From the NCBI GenBank assembly GCA_025774615.1, contig JALGVQ010000089.1, forward strand, positions 1 to 10,972: a DNA stretch of 10,972 nt, read 5' to 3'. This document shows positions 1 through 6,988 of the stretch, piece by piece. Each line of letters opens with the position of its first letter. The stretch's first letter is position 1. The stretch comes from a bacterium (GTDB taxonomy: Bacteria; Blakebacterota; Blakebacteria; Blakebacterales; Blakebacteraceae). Position numbers and translations under genes: made by a program. The notes under the pieces were generated by a model. That model ran no database searches, was not told the origin of the DNA, and saw nothing but the letters and a program-made list of their open reading frames with translations.

Positions 1-1187
1 TGCCTGCTGTCCCTGACGCCGTTGACCTCCTCGGCCTTCTCGTAGGCGTTCAGGATCCAGTCGTTGGCCTTGGTGCCGATCGCGTGGATACCGATCTGGA
101 ACCCGGCTGCGTCAGAGGCCAGGATGCGGCGTTCCAGTTCATCGTACGGCATCATCGCCAGACCTGACTTGTCCGGCTCATCCTCGAACGGTTCGAAGAA
201 GAGGGCAGTACCCGATCCGAGCGTGCCGTCGATGAAGCCCTTCAGATACCCGAAGCGGATCCAGTTTCCCTCAGCAGGGAATCGCTTGCGCAGTTCATCG
301 TATCGCGCCAGAGCGTCCTGGTCATCTGTCAGCCTGCCGGCTACATCGATGCGGTAGGGAAGCCGACCCTCATCCAGCATGCTCTGGTAGAGGTCAGCGT
401 TGCCGCCGCCGGGATGCTGGATGCTCGTTACACCGAGTCGCATCGCCATCTCGTTGGCGGCATCCCATCCACGACGGGATCGTTCTGCCTGTTCCTCCGG
501 GGTGCGCTCGACCCTGACCGCGTTGTAATTGAGAAGGCCGCTGGCGGATTCCTTGAAGATCCCGGTGGCTTCTCCCGTGACCGGGTCGCGCTGGATCTCG
601 CCTCCGAAGGGATCAGGTGTGTCGTTGGTGATGCCCGAGGCTCTCAGGACGAAAGAGTTCACCAGCACCGAGTGCCCGTCGGCCCGGCTGAGGGCGACCG
701 GGTTGTTCGGCGCGACCTCGTCGAGGAGTTCCTTGGTCGGCCACTGCCTGTCGGTGAACATCTCGTGTTCCCAGTGCCCCCCCCGGATGAGTTCTCCCGG
801 CCTTACCTGAGCCACCCGCTCCCGGACCCGATCTGTGATGATGTTCTTATCGGTGATGTAGCGGAGTTCGATATAGTCGGGATTGAGTGAATTCCAGTGA
901 GCGTGGGCATCGTTGAAGCCGGGGATCACCAGCCGCCCGCCGGCGTCTATCACCTGCGTGGTTCCTTCCTCGATGTACTGCCCTATGCCCCGGTTCGAGG
1001 TCACACCGATGATCTCCTCACCGATCATCGCCACCGCCTGGGCTCTGCGGTTGTCGTGGTCGATGGTGACGACCTTCGCGTTGCGGATGACGAGATCCGC
1101 GGGCGGGCCGCTGTACTGTTGGGCGCAGGCGCTGCTCAACACGACCAGCATGGTCGCGATGCCCAGGAGAGATGTCCGTTTACGCAT
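1..1187 (-). CDS. Exported YtcJ-like amidohydrolase, C-terminus cut by window edge
   Basis: The minus frame is open from the ATG at 1187 to the left edge (395 codons), so the stop and probably about 150 C-terminal residues are missing; family members usually have roughly 550. Residues 1-21 look like an export signal (MRKR, hydrophobic stretch, then LSSAC). Cys21 could be a lipidation site, although Ser rather than Leu at -3 makes this imperfect. After DLVIRNAKVVTID (31-43) comes the metal-binding HxH in FNDAHAHW (H95, H97), the GFIDGTLGS segment (317-325) just after Lys316, and HAIGTKAN (368-375), all in the order seen in the YtcJ/amidohydrolase-3 family. A GGAGG ribosome site lies about 8 bases before the ATG. 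Such enzymes hydrolyse C-N bonds at a metal centre; the substrate cannot be told from sequence. It is 127 bp downstream of mtnP, so it could be the operon's tail or a separate unit. Confidence 0.9.
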   Translation of the reverse strand, partial: MRKRTSLLGIATMLVVLSSACAQQYSGPPADLVIRNAKVVTIDHDNRRAQAVAMIGEEIIGVTSNRGIGQYIEEGTTQVIDAGGRLVIPGFNDAHAHWNSLNPDYIELRYITDKNIITDRVRERVAQVRPGELIRGGHWEHEMFTDRQWPTKELLDEVAPNNPVALSRADGHSVLVNSFVLRASGITNDTPDPFGGEIQRDPVTGEATGIFKESASGLLNYNAVRVERTPEEQAERSRRGWDAANEMAMRLGVTSIQHPGGGNADLYQSMLDEGRLPYRIDVAGRLTDDQDALARYDELRKRFPAEGNWIRFGYLKGFIDGTLGSGTALFFEPFEDEPDKSGLAMMPYDELERRILASDAAGFQIGIHAIGTKANDWILNAYEKAEEVNGVRDSR

Positions 1188-1227
1188 TGTGTGCCTCCGT
1201 CAATCGTTCAGAGAAGGGGGTGGATCA

Positions 1228-1251
1228 GGTACATCATCTGTCCTCTGTACC
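1228..1251. promoter_or_regulatory. Inverted repeat upstream of the amidohydrolase gene
   Basis: GGTACA (1228-1233) and TGTACC (1246-1251) form a perfect 6-bp inverted repeat with a 12-base spacer, 41-64 bases upstream of the amidohydrolase ATG and downstream of the mtnP stop. It could be an operator or a weak RNA hairpin. No U-run follows on either strand, so I do not call it a terminator. Further upstream on the minus strand a TAGAAT hexamer (1269-1274) resembles a -10 box, but no convincing -35 partner is visible. Confidence 0.25.
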
Positions 1252-1314
1252 AATTCAGTCGTGATTCCATTCTAGCGGAATGACCGGGATGTTCTCCATA
1301 CCACTCTGTTGCTG

Positions 1315-2181
1315 TCAATCCCCGAGGTATTTCCCGATCAACAGGTCGAGGTCCTGCTTCATCTGGTCGGGGATCAGTCTTCGTGCGGTGATGATTCCAC
1401 GCTCGAGGGCGGTCGCGCATTCACACTCGCGGGTCTCGGGGATGCGGTGTGCCGCAGTCGACACGATCTCTTTCGCGGTCTCGACGTTCTTGAGCAGATT
1501 CGCGATGGCGATGTCGATCGTCACCGTCTCCTCAGTCTCGTGCCAGGTGTCGTAATCGGCCACACATGCCAGTGTGGCGTAACAGATCTCTGCCTCACGC
1601 GCCAGTTTGGCCTCGGGCAGAGCGGTCATACCGATGATGTCTGCACCCCAGGAACGATAGAGGTTCGATTCGGCCCTGGTGGAGAAGAGGGGACCCTCCA
1701 TGCAGATGTAGGTGCCGTCCATGTGGACCGTTGCGCCCGATTCGGATGCAGCCTGGTGCAGGATCCCGCTCAGGATGGGACAGAATGGATCGGCGAAAGA
1801 GAGGTGGGTCACAAGCCCGCCACCGAAGAAGGTGTTCACGCGGCTCTTCGTCCGATCGATGATCTGGTCGGGGATCACGAGATCGACGGGGTGGATATCT
1901 TCCTTGAGGCTTCCAACAGCGCTGACCGAGATGATCCATTCCACGCCGAGGGATTTCAGCGCGAATATGTTCGCCCTCACCGGGATCTCGGTCGGACTGT
2001 GATGGTGCCCGTGACCGTGGCGGGGAAGGAACGCAAGGGGCACGCCACCCAGCTCACCGAGCATGATCGTGTCGCTCGGTTCGCCGAACGGTGTGTCAGG
2101 ATTCACCTCCTCGATCCCGGTCAAACCCTCGATGTCATACAAACCGGTACCGCCGATGATGCCGATCCTTGCTTCCGTCAT
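1315..2181 (-). CDS. mtnP: S-methyl-5'-thioadenosine phosphorylase
   Basis: This 288-residue protein is a PNP/MTAP-family-2 phosphorylase of full normal length. It would split 5'-methylthioadenosine, the by-product of polyamine and other SAM-dependent reactions, with phosphate into adenine and 5-methylthioribose-1-phosphate in the cytoplasm. Visible motifs are the N-terminal phosphate loop IIGGTGLYD (8-16), PRHG (53-56), IPDQIIDRTK (103-112), MEGPLFSTRAES (161-172), GMTALPEAK (184-192) and ADYDTWHE (208-215). The Asp pair 209/211 matches the base-binding Asp residues of human MTAP and favours an adenine base over hypoxanthine. A His-rich run follows PRHG (H57, H59, H60, H61). The ATG has an AAGGA site 10 bases upstream, inside the end of mtnA, only 5 bp away. 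The neighbouring adenine deaminase supports MTA rather than methylthioinosine as substrate. Substrate choice remains an inference. Confidence 0.93.
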   Translation of the reverse strand: MTEARIGIIGGTGLYDIEGLTGIEEVNPDTPFGEPSDTIMLGELGGVPLAFLPRHGHGHHHSPTEIPVRANIFALKSLGVEWIISVSAVGSLKEDIHPVDLVIPDQIIDRTKSRVNTFFGGGLVTHLSFADPFCPILSGILHQAASESGATVHMDGTYICMEGPLFSTRAESNLYRSWGADIIGMTALPEAKLAREAEICYATLACVADYDTWHETEETVTIDIAIANLLKNVETAKEIVSTAAHRIPETRECECATALERGIITARRLIPDQMKQDLDLLIGKYLGD

Positions 2182-2186
2182 GGTAC

Positions 2187-3281
2187 TCAGGTCCTTTCCC
2201 GGTCGTGTTCCTCGAACTGTGTAGCCAGACCTTTATCGAATGGATCCCGGACAACTCCCCGCTCTGTGATGATCGCGGAAATGTACCGGTTGGGTGTCAC
2301 ATCGAAGGCCGGGTTCGCGCTCGTGACGCCGTCGAGAGTGATCAGGACATCACCGATCAGCGTTACCTCTTCGTGATCACGTTCCTCGATCGGGATCAGG
2401 TCGCCTGAGGCCAGTTTCTGGTCCACAGTGCTCAGCGGCGCCGCAACGTAGAAGGGTATGTCATGCTCACGAGCGAGTACTGCCGTGGTATAGGTACCGA
2501 TCTTGTTGGCGGTATCACCATTGGCCGCGATCCGGTCGGCGCCGACGATGACGGCGTCGATCTCTCCCCTGGCCATGAAGTGCCCCGCCATGTTGTCGCT
2601 GATCAGGGTGAAGGGGATGTCGTACCGGGTGAGTTCCCAGGCGGTGAGCTTTGCGCCCTGCAGTCTCGGTCTTGTCTCATCCACATACACATGGATATCC
2701 CGCCCACTCTCATGGACCGCGTGGATCACGCCGAGGGCGGTGCCGTAGCCGCCGGTCGCGATCGCTCCAGCGTTGCAGTGGGTAAGTACGCTGGCGCCGT
2801 CTTCGATCAGTTCGGCGCCATGTTCGCTGAGTGCGATGTCTGACTCGAAGGTCGCCCGGTCGATCTCACAGGCTTCCGCGATGAGTCGCTCGCGGATCGC
2901 CGGAATGTCCCCACCTCCTGCTCGTGCCTGTTCAGCCGCTCTCTGCATCCGGTCGAGTGCCCAGAAGAGGTTGACCGCGGTGGGTCGGGTCCCGGCAAGC
3001 AGATCGGATACCGGACGGAGGGCGTTGACGAAGGCGTCAACGTCATCGGCCTCCATCCTGGCGGCTCCCAGGGCTACGCCGTAGGCGGCCGCCATGCCGA
3101 TCGCGGGCGCGCCGCGAACCCTCATGCTGGTGATCGCTTCGGCCATCTCCCGATGGTCCCTGATCCCCACATAGACTTCCTCGTATGGGAGGCGGGTCTG
3201 GTCGAGCATCCTGATGACGGGAGGGTCTCCAGGATTCTTGCCGGCGATCCATTCGAGAGCTCTGAATCCGGGATCATTCAT
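2187..3281 (-). CDS. mtnA: Methylthioribose-1-phosphate isomerase
   Basis: This 364-residue protein is a full-length member of the eIF2B-alpha/MtnA family. It would convert methylthioribose-1-phosphate, the sugar product of MtnP, to methylthioribulose-1-phosphate. Family marks are RGAPAIG (56-62), [18 protein letters not shown] (167-184) with the presumed catalytic Cys169, [17 protein letters not shown] (201-217), [11 protein letters not shown] (246-256) with the presumed catalytic Asp249, NKIGTY (259-264), and a C-terminal NPAFDVTP (323-330). The eIF2B-related ribose-1,5-bisphosphate isomerases resemble it, but the Cys/Asp pair and the adjacent MTA phosphorylase argue for MtnA. Its ATG overlaps the ade stop by one base (TGATG), and the only SD-like match is a weak AGG about 12 bases upstream. 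Translation is therefore probably coupled to ade. Confidence 0.94.
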   Translation of the reverse strand: MNDPGFRALEWIAGKNPGDPPVIRMLDQTRLPYEEVYVGIRDHREMAEAITSMRVRGAPAIGMAAAYGVALGAARMEADDVDAFVNALRPVSDLLAGTRPTAVNLFWALDRMQRAAEQARAGGGDIPAIRERLIAEACEIDRATFESDIALSEHGAELIEDGASVLTHCNAGAIATGGYGTALGVIHAVHESGRDIHVYVDETRPRLQGAKLTAWELTRYDIPFTLISDNMAGHFMARGEIDAVIVGADRIAANGDTANKIGTYTTAVLAREHDIPFYVAAPLSTVDQKLASGDLIPIEERDHEEVTLIGDVLITLDGVTSANPAFDVTPNRYISAIITERGVVRDPFDKGLATQFEEHDRERT

Positions 3282-4981
3282 CAGTCGAACAGCCTGAATG
3301 CGTTCACGTCGACCAGTCCTTTATCTGTGAGTTTCAGAGCCGGGATCACCGGCAGTGCCAGAAAGGAGAGGGTGGCGAAGGGGTGGGGCATCACCGAGCC
3401 GAGTTCAGCCGCGATTCTCTTGAGTGTTTCATGCTTCTCGACTACGGTCTCGAGCGGCTTATCGGAGAGCAAGCCGGCGATCGGCAGAGGAAGTGAAGCG
3501 AGCACTGCTCCCCCGGCGGTTGCCACGAGTCCTCCACCAAGCCGTTCGACCTCCCTGATCGCTGTATGGATATCGGCGTCATTCGTACCGACCGCGATGA
3601 TGTTATGGGAGTCGTGGCCGATCGAAGACGCGAGCGCGCCCTTCGTGAGTCCCGTGCCCTTTACCATCGCGAGACCGATATTCCCGGATGCGTGGTGTCG
3701 TTCCACCACCACCAGCTTCGCGATGTCCCGTCCGGGGTCTGCGACGACCACTCCATCCGAGATCGATGGTTTTTCCTCCAGCCGGCCGGTTACGATCTGG
3801 TCGGGGATGATCTCGATGATCGGACGATCCGCCTGTTCAGCCGGGATACGGAGGTCTTCGACTGTGAAGGGTTTCACCCGCATCGTCCGTCGCATGGTAT
3901 CGTCAGCGTCACCAGATGGTGGAGGTGTGAAGAGCGGTTTTCCCTCCCTTGCGACCAGTTCGCCGTGGTGGTAGACCTGAAGCGCTTTGAAAGCGGAAAG
4001 ATCCTCGACAACCAGGAAGTTGGCGAAGTAACCGGGCGCGATCGCACCGACGCCTCGCAGGCCGAACCGCACAGCCGGGGTTATCGTCGCCATCTGGATT
4101 GTTCGTACCGGATCGAGTCCCAGTGCGATCGCCCTGCGAACGACCGCGTCGATGTCACCGTCACGCAGAAGGTCGGATGCACTCCGGTCGTCCACCACGA
4201 AGAGACAACGCGGCCAGGAGTGGTCGGTGACGAGCGGCAGGAGTGCTTCCAGGTTCTTCTCGGAGGATCCCTCCCTGATCATCAGGTACATACCTCGCCT
4301 GAGCTTTTCCCTGCCCTCTTCGAGGGTGGTCGATTCATGATCTGAATCGATCCCGGCGGCGATGTAGGCGTTGAGGTCCTTTCCGCCAAGTCCCGGCGCG
4401 TGCCCATCCAGCGCTCGTCCGCCCGCGACCCCGATCTTTCCGTGGACCATCTCATCGGAGTTGATGACTCCGGGGAAGTTCATGACCTCTCCCAGGCCGA
4501 TCGCTTCGTCCCAGGTGAGCGCCTCGGCGATGTCGTCGGCTGTGACCTCGGCCCCGGCAGTCTCCAGGTGAGTCGCCGGCACGCAGGATGGTGCCATGAG
4601 ATAGACATCGAGGGGGAGGGGTTCCCAGACATCGAGCATGTAACGGGCCCCCGGGAGTCCGGTCACGTTGGCGATCTCATGGAGGTCGGTCACAATTGCG
4701 GAGACCCCCCGGGGAACCACTACCTCGGCATAGCGTGCCGGGTGGAGCATCGAACTCTCGGGGTGGATGTGCCCGTTGATGAGGCCGGGGACCAGATGAC
4801 GTCCCTCAAGGTCGATCACCTCACCGGAATCCCGATAGTCACCGATTCCGGCTATCCGCCCATCGGAGAGAGCAACACTGCCCTCCTCGACCTCCCCGCT
4901 CAGGGTATTGACAATCCTGGCGTTCGTCAGGATCAGGTCGGCGGGCTGTTCCCCCCGGGCAACCCGGATCAGGTCGCTCAT
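3281..4981 (-). CDS. ade: Adenine deaminase
   Basis: The 566-residue product matches bacterial Ade (amidohydrolase superfamily) in length and motif order. It would deaminate adenine to hypoxanthine and ammonia in the cytoplasm. Seen in order: metal-binding GHIHPESSM (70-78), [11 protein letters not shown] (98-108), PSCVPAT (131-137), GEVMNFPGV (164-172), [15 protein letters not shown] (192-206), SDHES (213-217), VVDDR (262-266), [17 protein letters not shown] in the middle, and the Ade-specific C-terminal domain with [29 protein letters not shown] and [11 protein letters not shown]. These C-terminal motifs separate Ade from other amidohydrolases. The ATG overlaps the hpt stop (ATGA) and has a strong AAGGAG site 8 bases upstream, inside the hpt 3' end. 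Position between hpt and mtnA fits a role taking the adenine released by MtnP towards IMP. Confidence 0.95.
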   Translation of the reverse strand: MSDLIRVARGEQPADLILTNARIVNTLSGEVEEGSVALSDGRIAGIGDYRDSGEVIDLEGRHLVPGLINGHIHPESSMLHPARYAEVVVPRGVSAIVTDLHEIANVTGLPGARYMLDVWEPLPLDVYLMAPSCVPATHLETAGAEVTADDIAEALTWDEAIGLGEVMNFPGVINSDEMVHGKIGVAGGRALDGHAPGLGGKDLNAYIAAGIDSDHESTTLEEGREKLRRGMYLMIREGSSEKNLEALLPLVTDHSWPRCLFVVDDRSASDLLRDGDIDAVVRRAIALGLDPVRTIQMATITPAVRFGLRGVGAIAPGYFANFLVVEDLSAFKALQVYHHGELVAREGKPLFTPPPSGDADDTMRRTMRVKPFTVEDLRIPAEQADRPIIEIIPDQIVTGRLEEKPSISDGVVVADPGRDIAKLVVVERHHASGNIGLAMVKGTGLTKGALASSIGHDSHNIIAVGTNDADIHTAIREVERLGGGLVATAGGAVLASLPLPIAGLLSDKPLETVVEKHETLKRIAAELGSVMPHPFATLSFLALPVIPALKLTDKGLVDVNAFRLFD

Positions 4982-5508
4982 TCGGGAATCTCCTTCACAT
5001 GGCAGATGTCCGGCAGGTTTCTGAACTGTTCATTGCAGTCGATCCCATACCCCACCACGAACTCATCATCTATGCGGAAACCGGTATAATTGATGGCGAC
5101 ATCAGCTTCCCGACGGGCGGTCTTGTCGATGAGAGCGCACAGTCTTACCGATGCAGGGTTGCGCTTGCGCAGGTCGTGCATGAAACGCCAGAGGGTGAGT
5201 CCTGTATCGACGATGTCCTCGACGACCAGGATGTCCCGTCCCTCGATCTGTTTCTCGAGCCCCTGGATCGTCTTCACCTTACGTGAGCTCTTCATCCCCG
5301 ATCCGTAGCTTGAGAGACGGACGAAATCGACTTCCACGGGTATCTCAAGTTGACGGATCAGATCGGCCAGAAAGACAAAGGACCCCTGCAGGATGCCGAC
5401 CAGGAGCGGCCTGGTGTCCCGGTAATCAGCGTCTATCTCACGGGCGATCCGCGCGACTGTCTCGCGGATCTCATCGCGGGTGAAGAGGATTTCCGGTTGT
5501 TCCGACAC
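4978..5508 (-). CDS. hpt: Hypoxanthine phosphoribosyltransferase
   Basis: This 176-residue protein has the length and motifs of a bacterial Hpt. It would join hypoxanthine (and perhaps guanine) to PRPP, giving IMP (or GMP). Motifs: GILQGSF (38-44, the cis-peptide loop), SSYGSGMKSS (66-75, flexible loop), the PRPP signature ILVVEDIVDTGLT (93-105) with Asp101 as the expected general base, LIDK (126-129) with the base-contacting Lys129, and VGYGID (152-157) followed by RNLPDI (163-168). The start is GTG rather than ATG: it has a well-placed GGAGG (5519-5523) about 10 bases upstream and the usual N-terminal length. It is the first gene of the hpt-ade-mtnA-mtnP operon and supplies the last step of adenine-to-IMP recovery. 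Confidence 0.94.
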   Translation of the reverse strand: MSEQPEILFTRDEIRETVARIAREIDADYRDTRPLLVGILQGSFVFLADLIRQLEIPVEVDFVRLSSYGSGMKSSRKVKTIQGLEKQIEGRDILVVEDIVDTGLTLWRFMHDLRKRNPASVRLCALIDKTARREADVAINYTGFRIDDEFVVGYGIDCNEQFRNLPDICHVKEIPE

Positions 5509-5542
5509 GTGGTTCCGCCTCCGTGTTGATTCGGGAATGCGG

Positions 5543-5576
5543 TCACCATTGTATGGTGAGGTATCGGGGGAGGCTA
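5543..5576 (-). promoter_or_regulatory. hpt: Candidate hpt-operon promoter with embedded inverted repeat
   Basis: A perfect 7-bp inverted repeat, TCACCAT-TGT-ATGGTGA on the plus strand (5543-5559), lies 35-51 bases upstream of the hpt GTG. On the minus strand its centre reads TACAAT (5553 down to 5548), a five-of-six match to the sigma-70 -10 box. The hexamer 17 bp upstream (TAGCCT, 5571-5576) is a poor -35. A repressor bound to the repeat would cover the -10 box, so an operator-over-promoter arrangement is plausible. There is no following U-run, so it is not a terminator for the upstream gene. The call is by eye and unproven. Confidence 0.4.
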
Positions 5577-5591
5577 CCCGTTCTTAGTCGT

Positions 5592-5611
5592 GGAGTATTT
5601 GGGAGTATTTG
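5592..5611. repeat. Perfect 10-bp tandem repeat upstream of hpt
   Basis: GGAGTATTTG occurs twice back to back (5592-5601 and 5602-5611), in the gap between the beta-propeller stop and the hpt start. It lies 84-103 bases upstream of the hpt GTG and upstream of the candidate promoter. Tandem sites one helical turn apart are typical of activator binding, but a short chance duplication is possible. Confidence 0.45.
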
Positions 5612-5620
5612 CGAGGCGCG

Positions 5621-6814
5621 TCAGTTCCCGTTCGTACCGGAGAGAACAGATATCACCAGATACGTATCGGCGTCCTCGTCATCATCGATCCGGATGAGGG
5701 CAGAACCGTCCTGTGTGAAGGTGATCGGGAGCGGCATGTCGTCGAGGTGTCCGAGATAGATTCCGTCATGATCGAAGAGGTCGAGTCTGGTCGTGCCAGG
5801 ATTCTCGGTGTTGGCAAGAACCCAGATACGTCCGAAGGGATCGGTCTTCAATCCTTCGATAGCCTGCCGCCGCTCGGCAAAGGGGTATTTTTCGAGGGAG
5901 GCGCGGGTGGCGGTGAACCGTTCACCGCTGCCGAATCCGAAACGGAACTGGTCGTTGAAGAACCAGTCCTTATCCCGTTGGGTCACCGTGAGATCTGGCG
6001 ATGGCGCGAACACCTCGCGGTGCAGACGGCCGGTAAGATCACGTTCTTCAAAATGGTAGTCGCCTCCCGTGACCACATGGATTCGACTGGTATCAGCGGA
6101 ATATGTCCAGTGGAGCCGGGGGGCGAACTGGGGAGGCCCCACGAAGATCATGGCCTGCCCTGTAGACGATCGGACTTCTATCTGCTGTTCCTTCTGGCCG
6201 GGCATCGTTGTAAGAGTGTCTTCGCTGCCCGATGAGAGATCAACCCTGAGGAGAAAGTGGTTCGGGATTATCTCACCAGGATTCTCGAAGTCCACATTGG
6301 TCTGAGTACTGATAAGAAGACCCGATTCATCCAGCGGGATGAACTCGTGCCACGCATATGAGCCCCACCGCGTGTCCCGGAGGTATTCCCCGGCAGTCGA
6401 ATACACCGAGAAACGCCGGTTCATGATATCGGCTATCCAGAGCTCATCTCCCGCCCGGACGATGGCGTGGGGGAATCGAAATTCCCCTGGTCCTTCTCCG
6501 CTCTGTCCGAAGTGGCGAAGGTGATTTCCCTGAAGGTCGACCTGGACGATCTCCAGGTTCCCACGATCGCAGATGAAGAATCCATCGTCCGCTCCCGCGA
6601 CTCCCGCGATGCTGTTGTAGATGTAATCGGCATCATCCCCCCACAGATCCCAGACCGCGAGGGTGTCGGCTGATAACAGGTAGTCAGGCAGGATGGAATG
6701 GGAAACACGTACGACCCCATCGGCAAGTGTTTCAACAGTCATCGTTTCCTGGCCCGGGCCACTCGTACAGCCGGCGGCGAGGGTCAGCAGTGATGTGATG
6801 ATCAGCTTTCTCAT
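5621..6814 (-). CDS. Six-bladed beta-propeller (NHL-like) lipoprotein
   Basis: The product has 397 residues if started at the ATG at 6814, which follows AGAGG at a good distance. The first residues, MRKLIITSLLTLAAGC, form a lipoprotein signal with a clear lipobox and Cys16. The frame stays open 47 codons further up, but that extension lacks a signal and buries the lipobox. The mature part contains repeated beta-propeller blades. Most telling is FGQSGEGPGEFRFPHAI (102-118), followed by GDELWIADIMNRRFSVYSTAG (122-142, NHL-like blade), and later GLKTDPFGRIWVLANTE and RLDLFDHDGIYLGHL near the C-terminus. Such proteins are frequent in Gemmatimonadota and Bacteroidota and are thought to bind partners or sugars at the cell envelope; no enzyme activity can be assigned. 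It is divergent from the outer-membrane barrel gene at 6989, which may hint at a shared envelope role. Confidence 0.85.
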   Translation of the reverse strand: MRKLIITSLLTLAAGCTSGPGQETMTVETLADGVVRVSHSILPDYLLSADTLAVWDLWGDDADYIYNSIAGVAGADDGFFICDRGNLEIVQVDLQGNHLRHFGQSGEGPGEFRFPHAIVRAGDELWIADIMNRRFSVYSTAGEYLRDTRWGSYAWHEFIPLDESGLLISTQTNVDFENPGEIIPNHFLLRVDLSSGSEDTLTTMPGQKEQQIEVRSSTGQAMIFVGPPQFAPRLHWTYSADTSRIHVVTGGDYHFEERDLTGRLHREVFAPSPDLTVTQRDKDWFFNDQFRFGFGSGERFTATRASLEKYPFAERRQAIEGLKTDPFGRIWVLANTENPGTTRLDLFDHDGIYLGHLDDMPLPITFTQDGSALIRIDDDEDADTYLVISVLSGTNGN

Positions 6815-6840
6815 TTTAACCTCTTTCCCTGCTTGTTGAA

Positions 6841-6880
6841 CGAGGAGGGACCTCGAATGGTTGATGGGAGGTGTGCACAC
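6841..6880. promoter_or_regulatory. Palindromic elements between divergent lipoprotein and barrel genes
   Basis: The 174-bp divergent gap (6815-6988) should hold promoters for both neighbours, though I found no convincing -35/-10 pair on either strand. It contains a perfect 10-bp palindrome, GTGTGCACAC (6871-6880), and a hairpin CGAGG-AGGGA-CCTCG (6841-6855) that would lie 27-41 bases upstream of the lipoprotein ATG. The palindrome is a candidate operator acting on either or both genes. The hairpin could be a leader structure. Both are short enough to occur by chance. Confidence 0.3.
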
Positions 6881-6988
6881 TGTTCTCTTGTCTGCCCACA
6901 CCCGGACAGCATAGAGTGATGACTGTGCCATCGCGTGAGCCATGTCACTATCCATGTGCCGCGATTATTCGAACGCGAGGTATAACCA

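Noticed and set aside
1309-2376. Long plus-strand open frame (355 codons) opposite mtnP and the end of mtnA
   Set aside because: It lies antisense to two genes with clear family motifs, has no recognisable domain, and is rich in Arg, Asp, Gly and Val as expected for a mirror frame of GC-rich coding DNA.
1361-3808. ATCTGGTCGGGGAT repeated at 1361, 1862 (16 bp identical with the first) and 3795
   Set aside because: All three lie in coding frames and encode IPDQ(M/I), twice in MtnP and once in Ade. IPDQII is a conserved family segment in MtnP, so shared peptide and codon use explain the match better than a repeat element.
3153-5089. Plus-strand open frames of about 230-270 codons opposite ade, mtnA and hpt
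   Set aside because: They are antisense to well-supported enzymes, with no family motif, and several overlap each other in different frames.
6815-6955. 47-codon N-terminal extension of the beta-propeller gene up to an ATG at 6955
   Set aside because: The extension has no signal-like character and would bury the lipobox. The ATG at 6814 has a ribosome site and begins a textbook lipoprotein signal.
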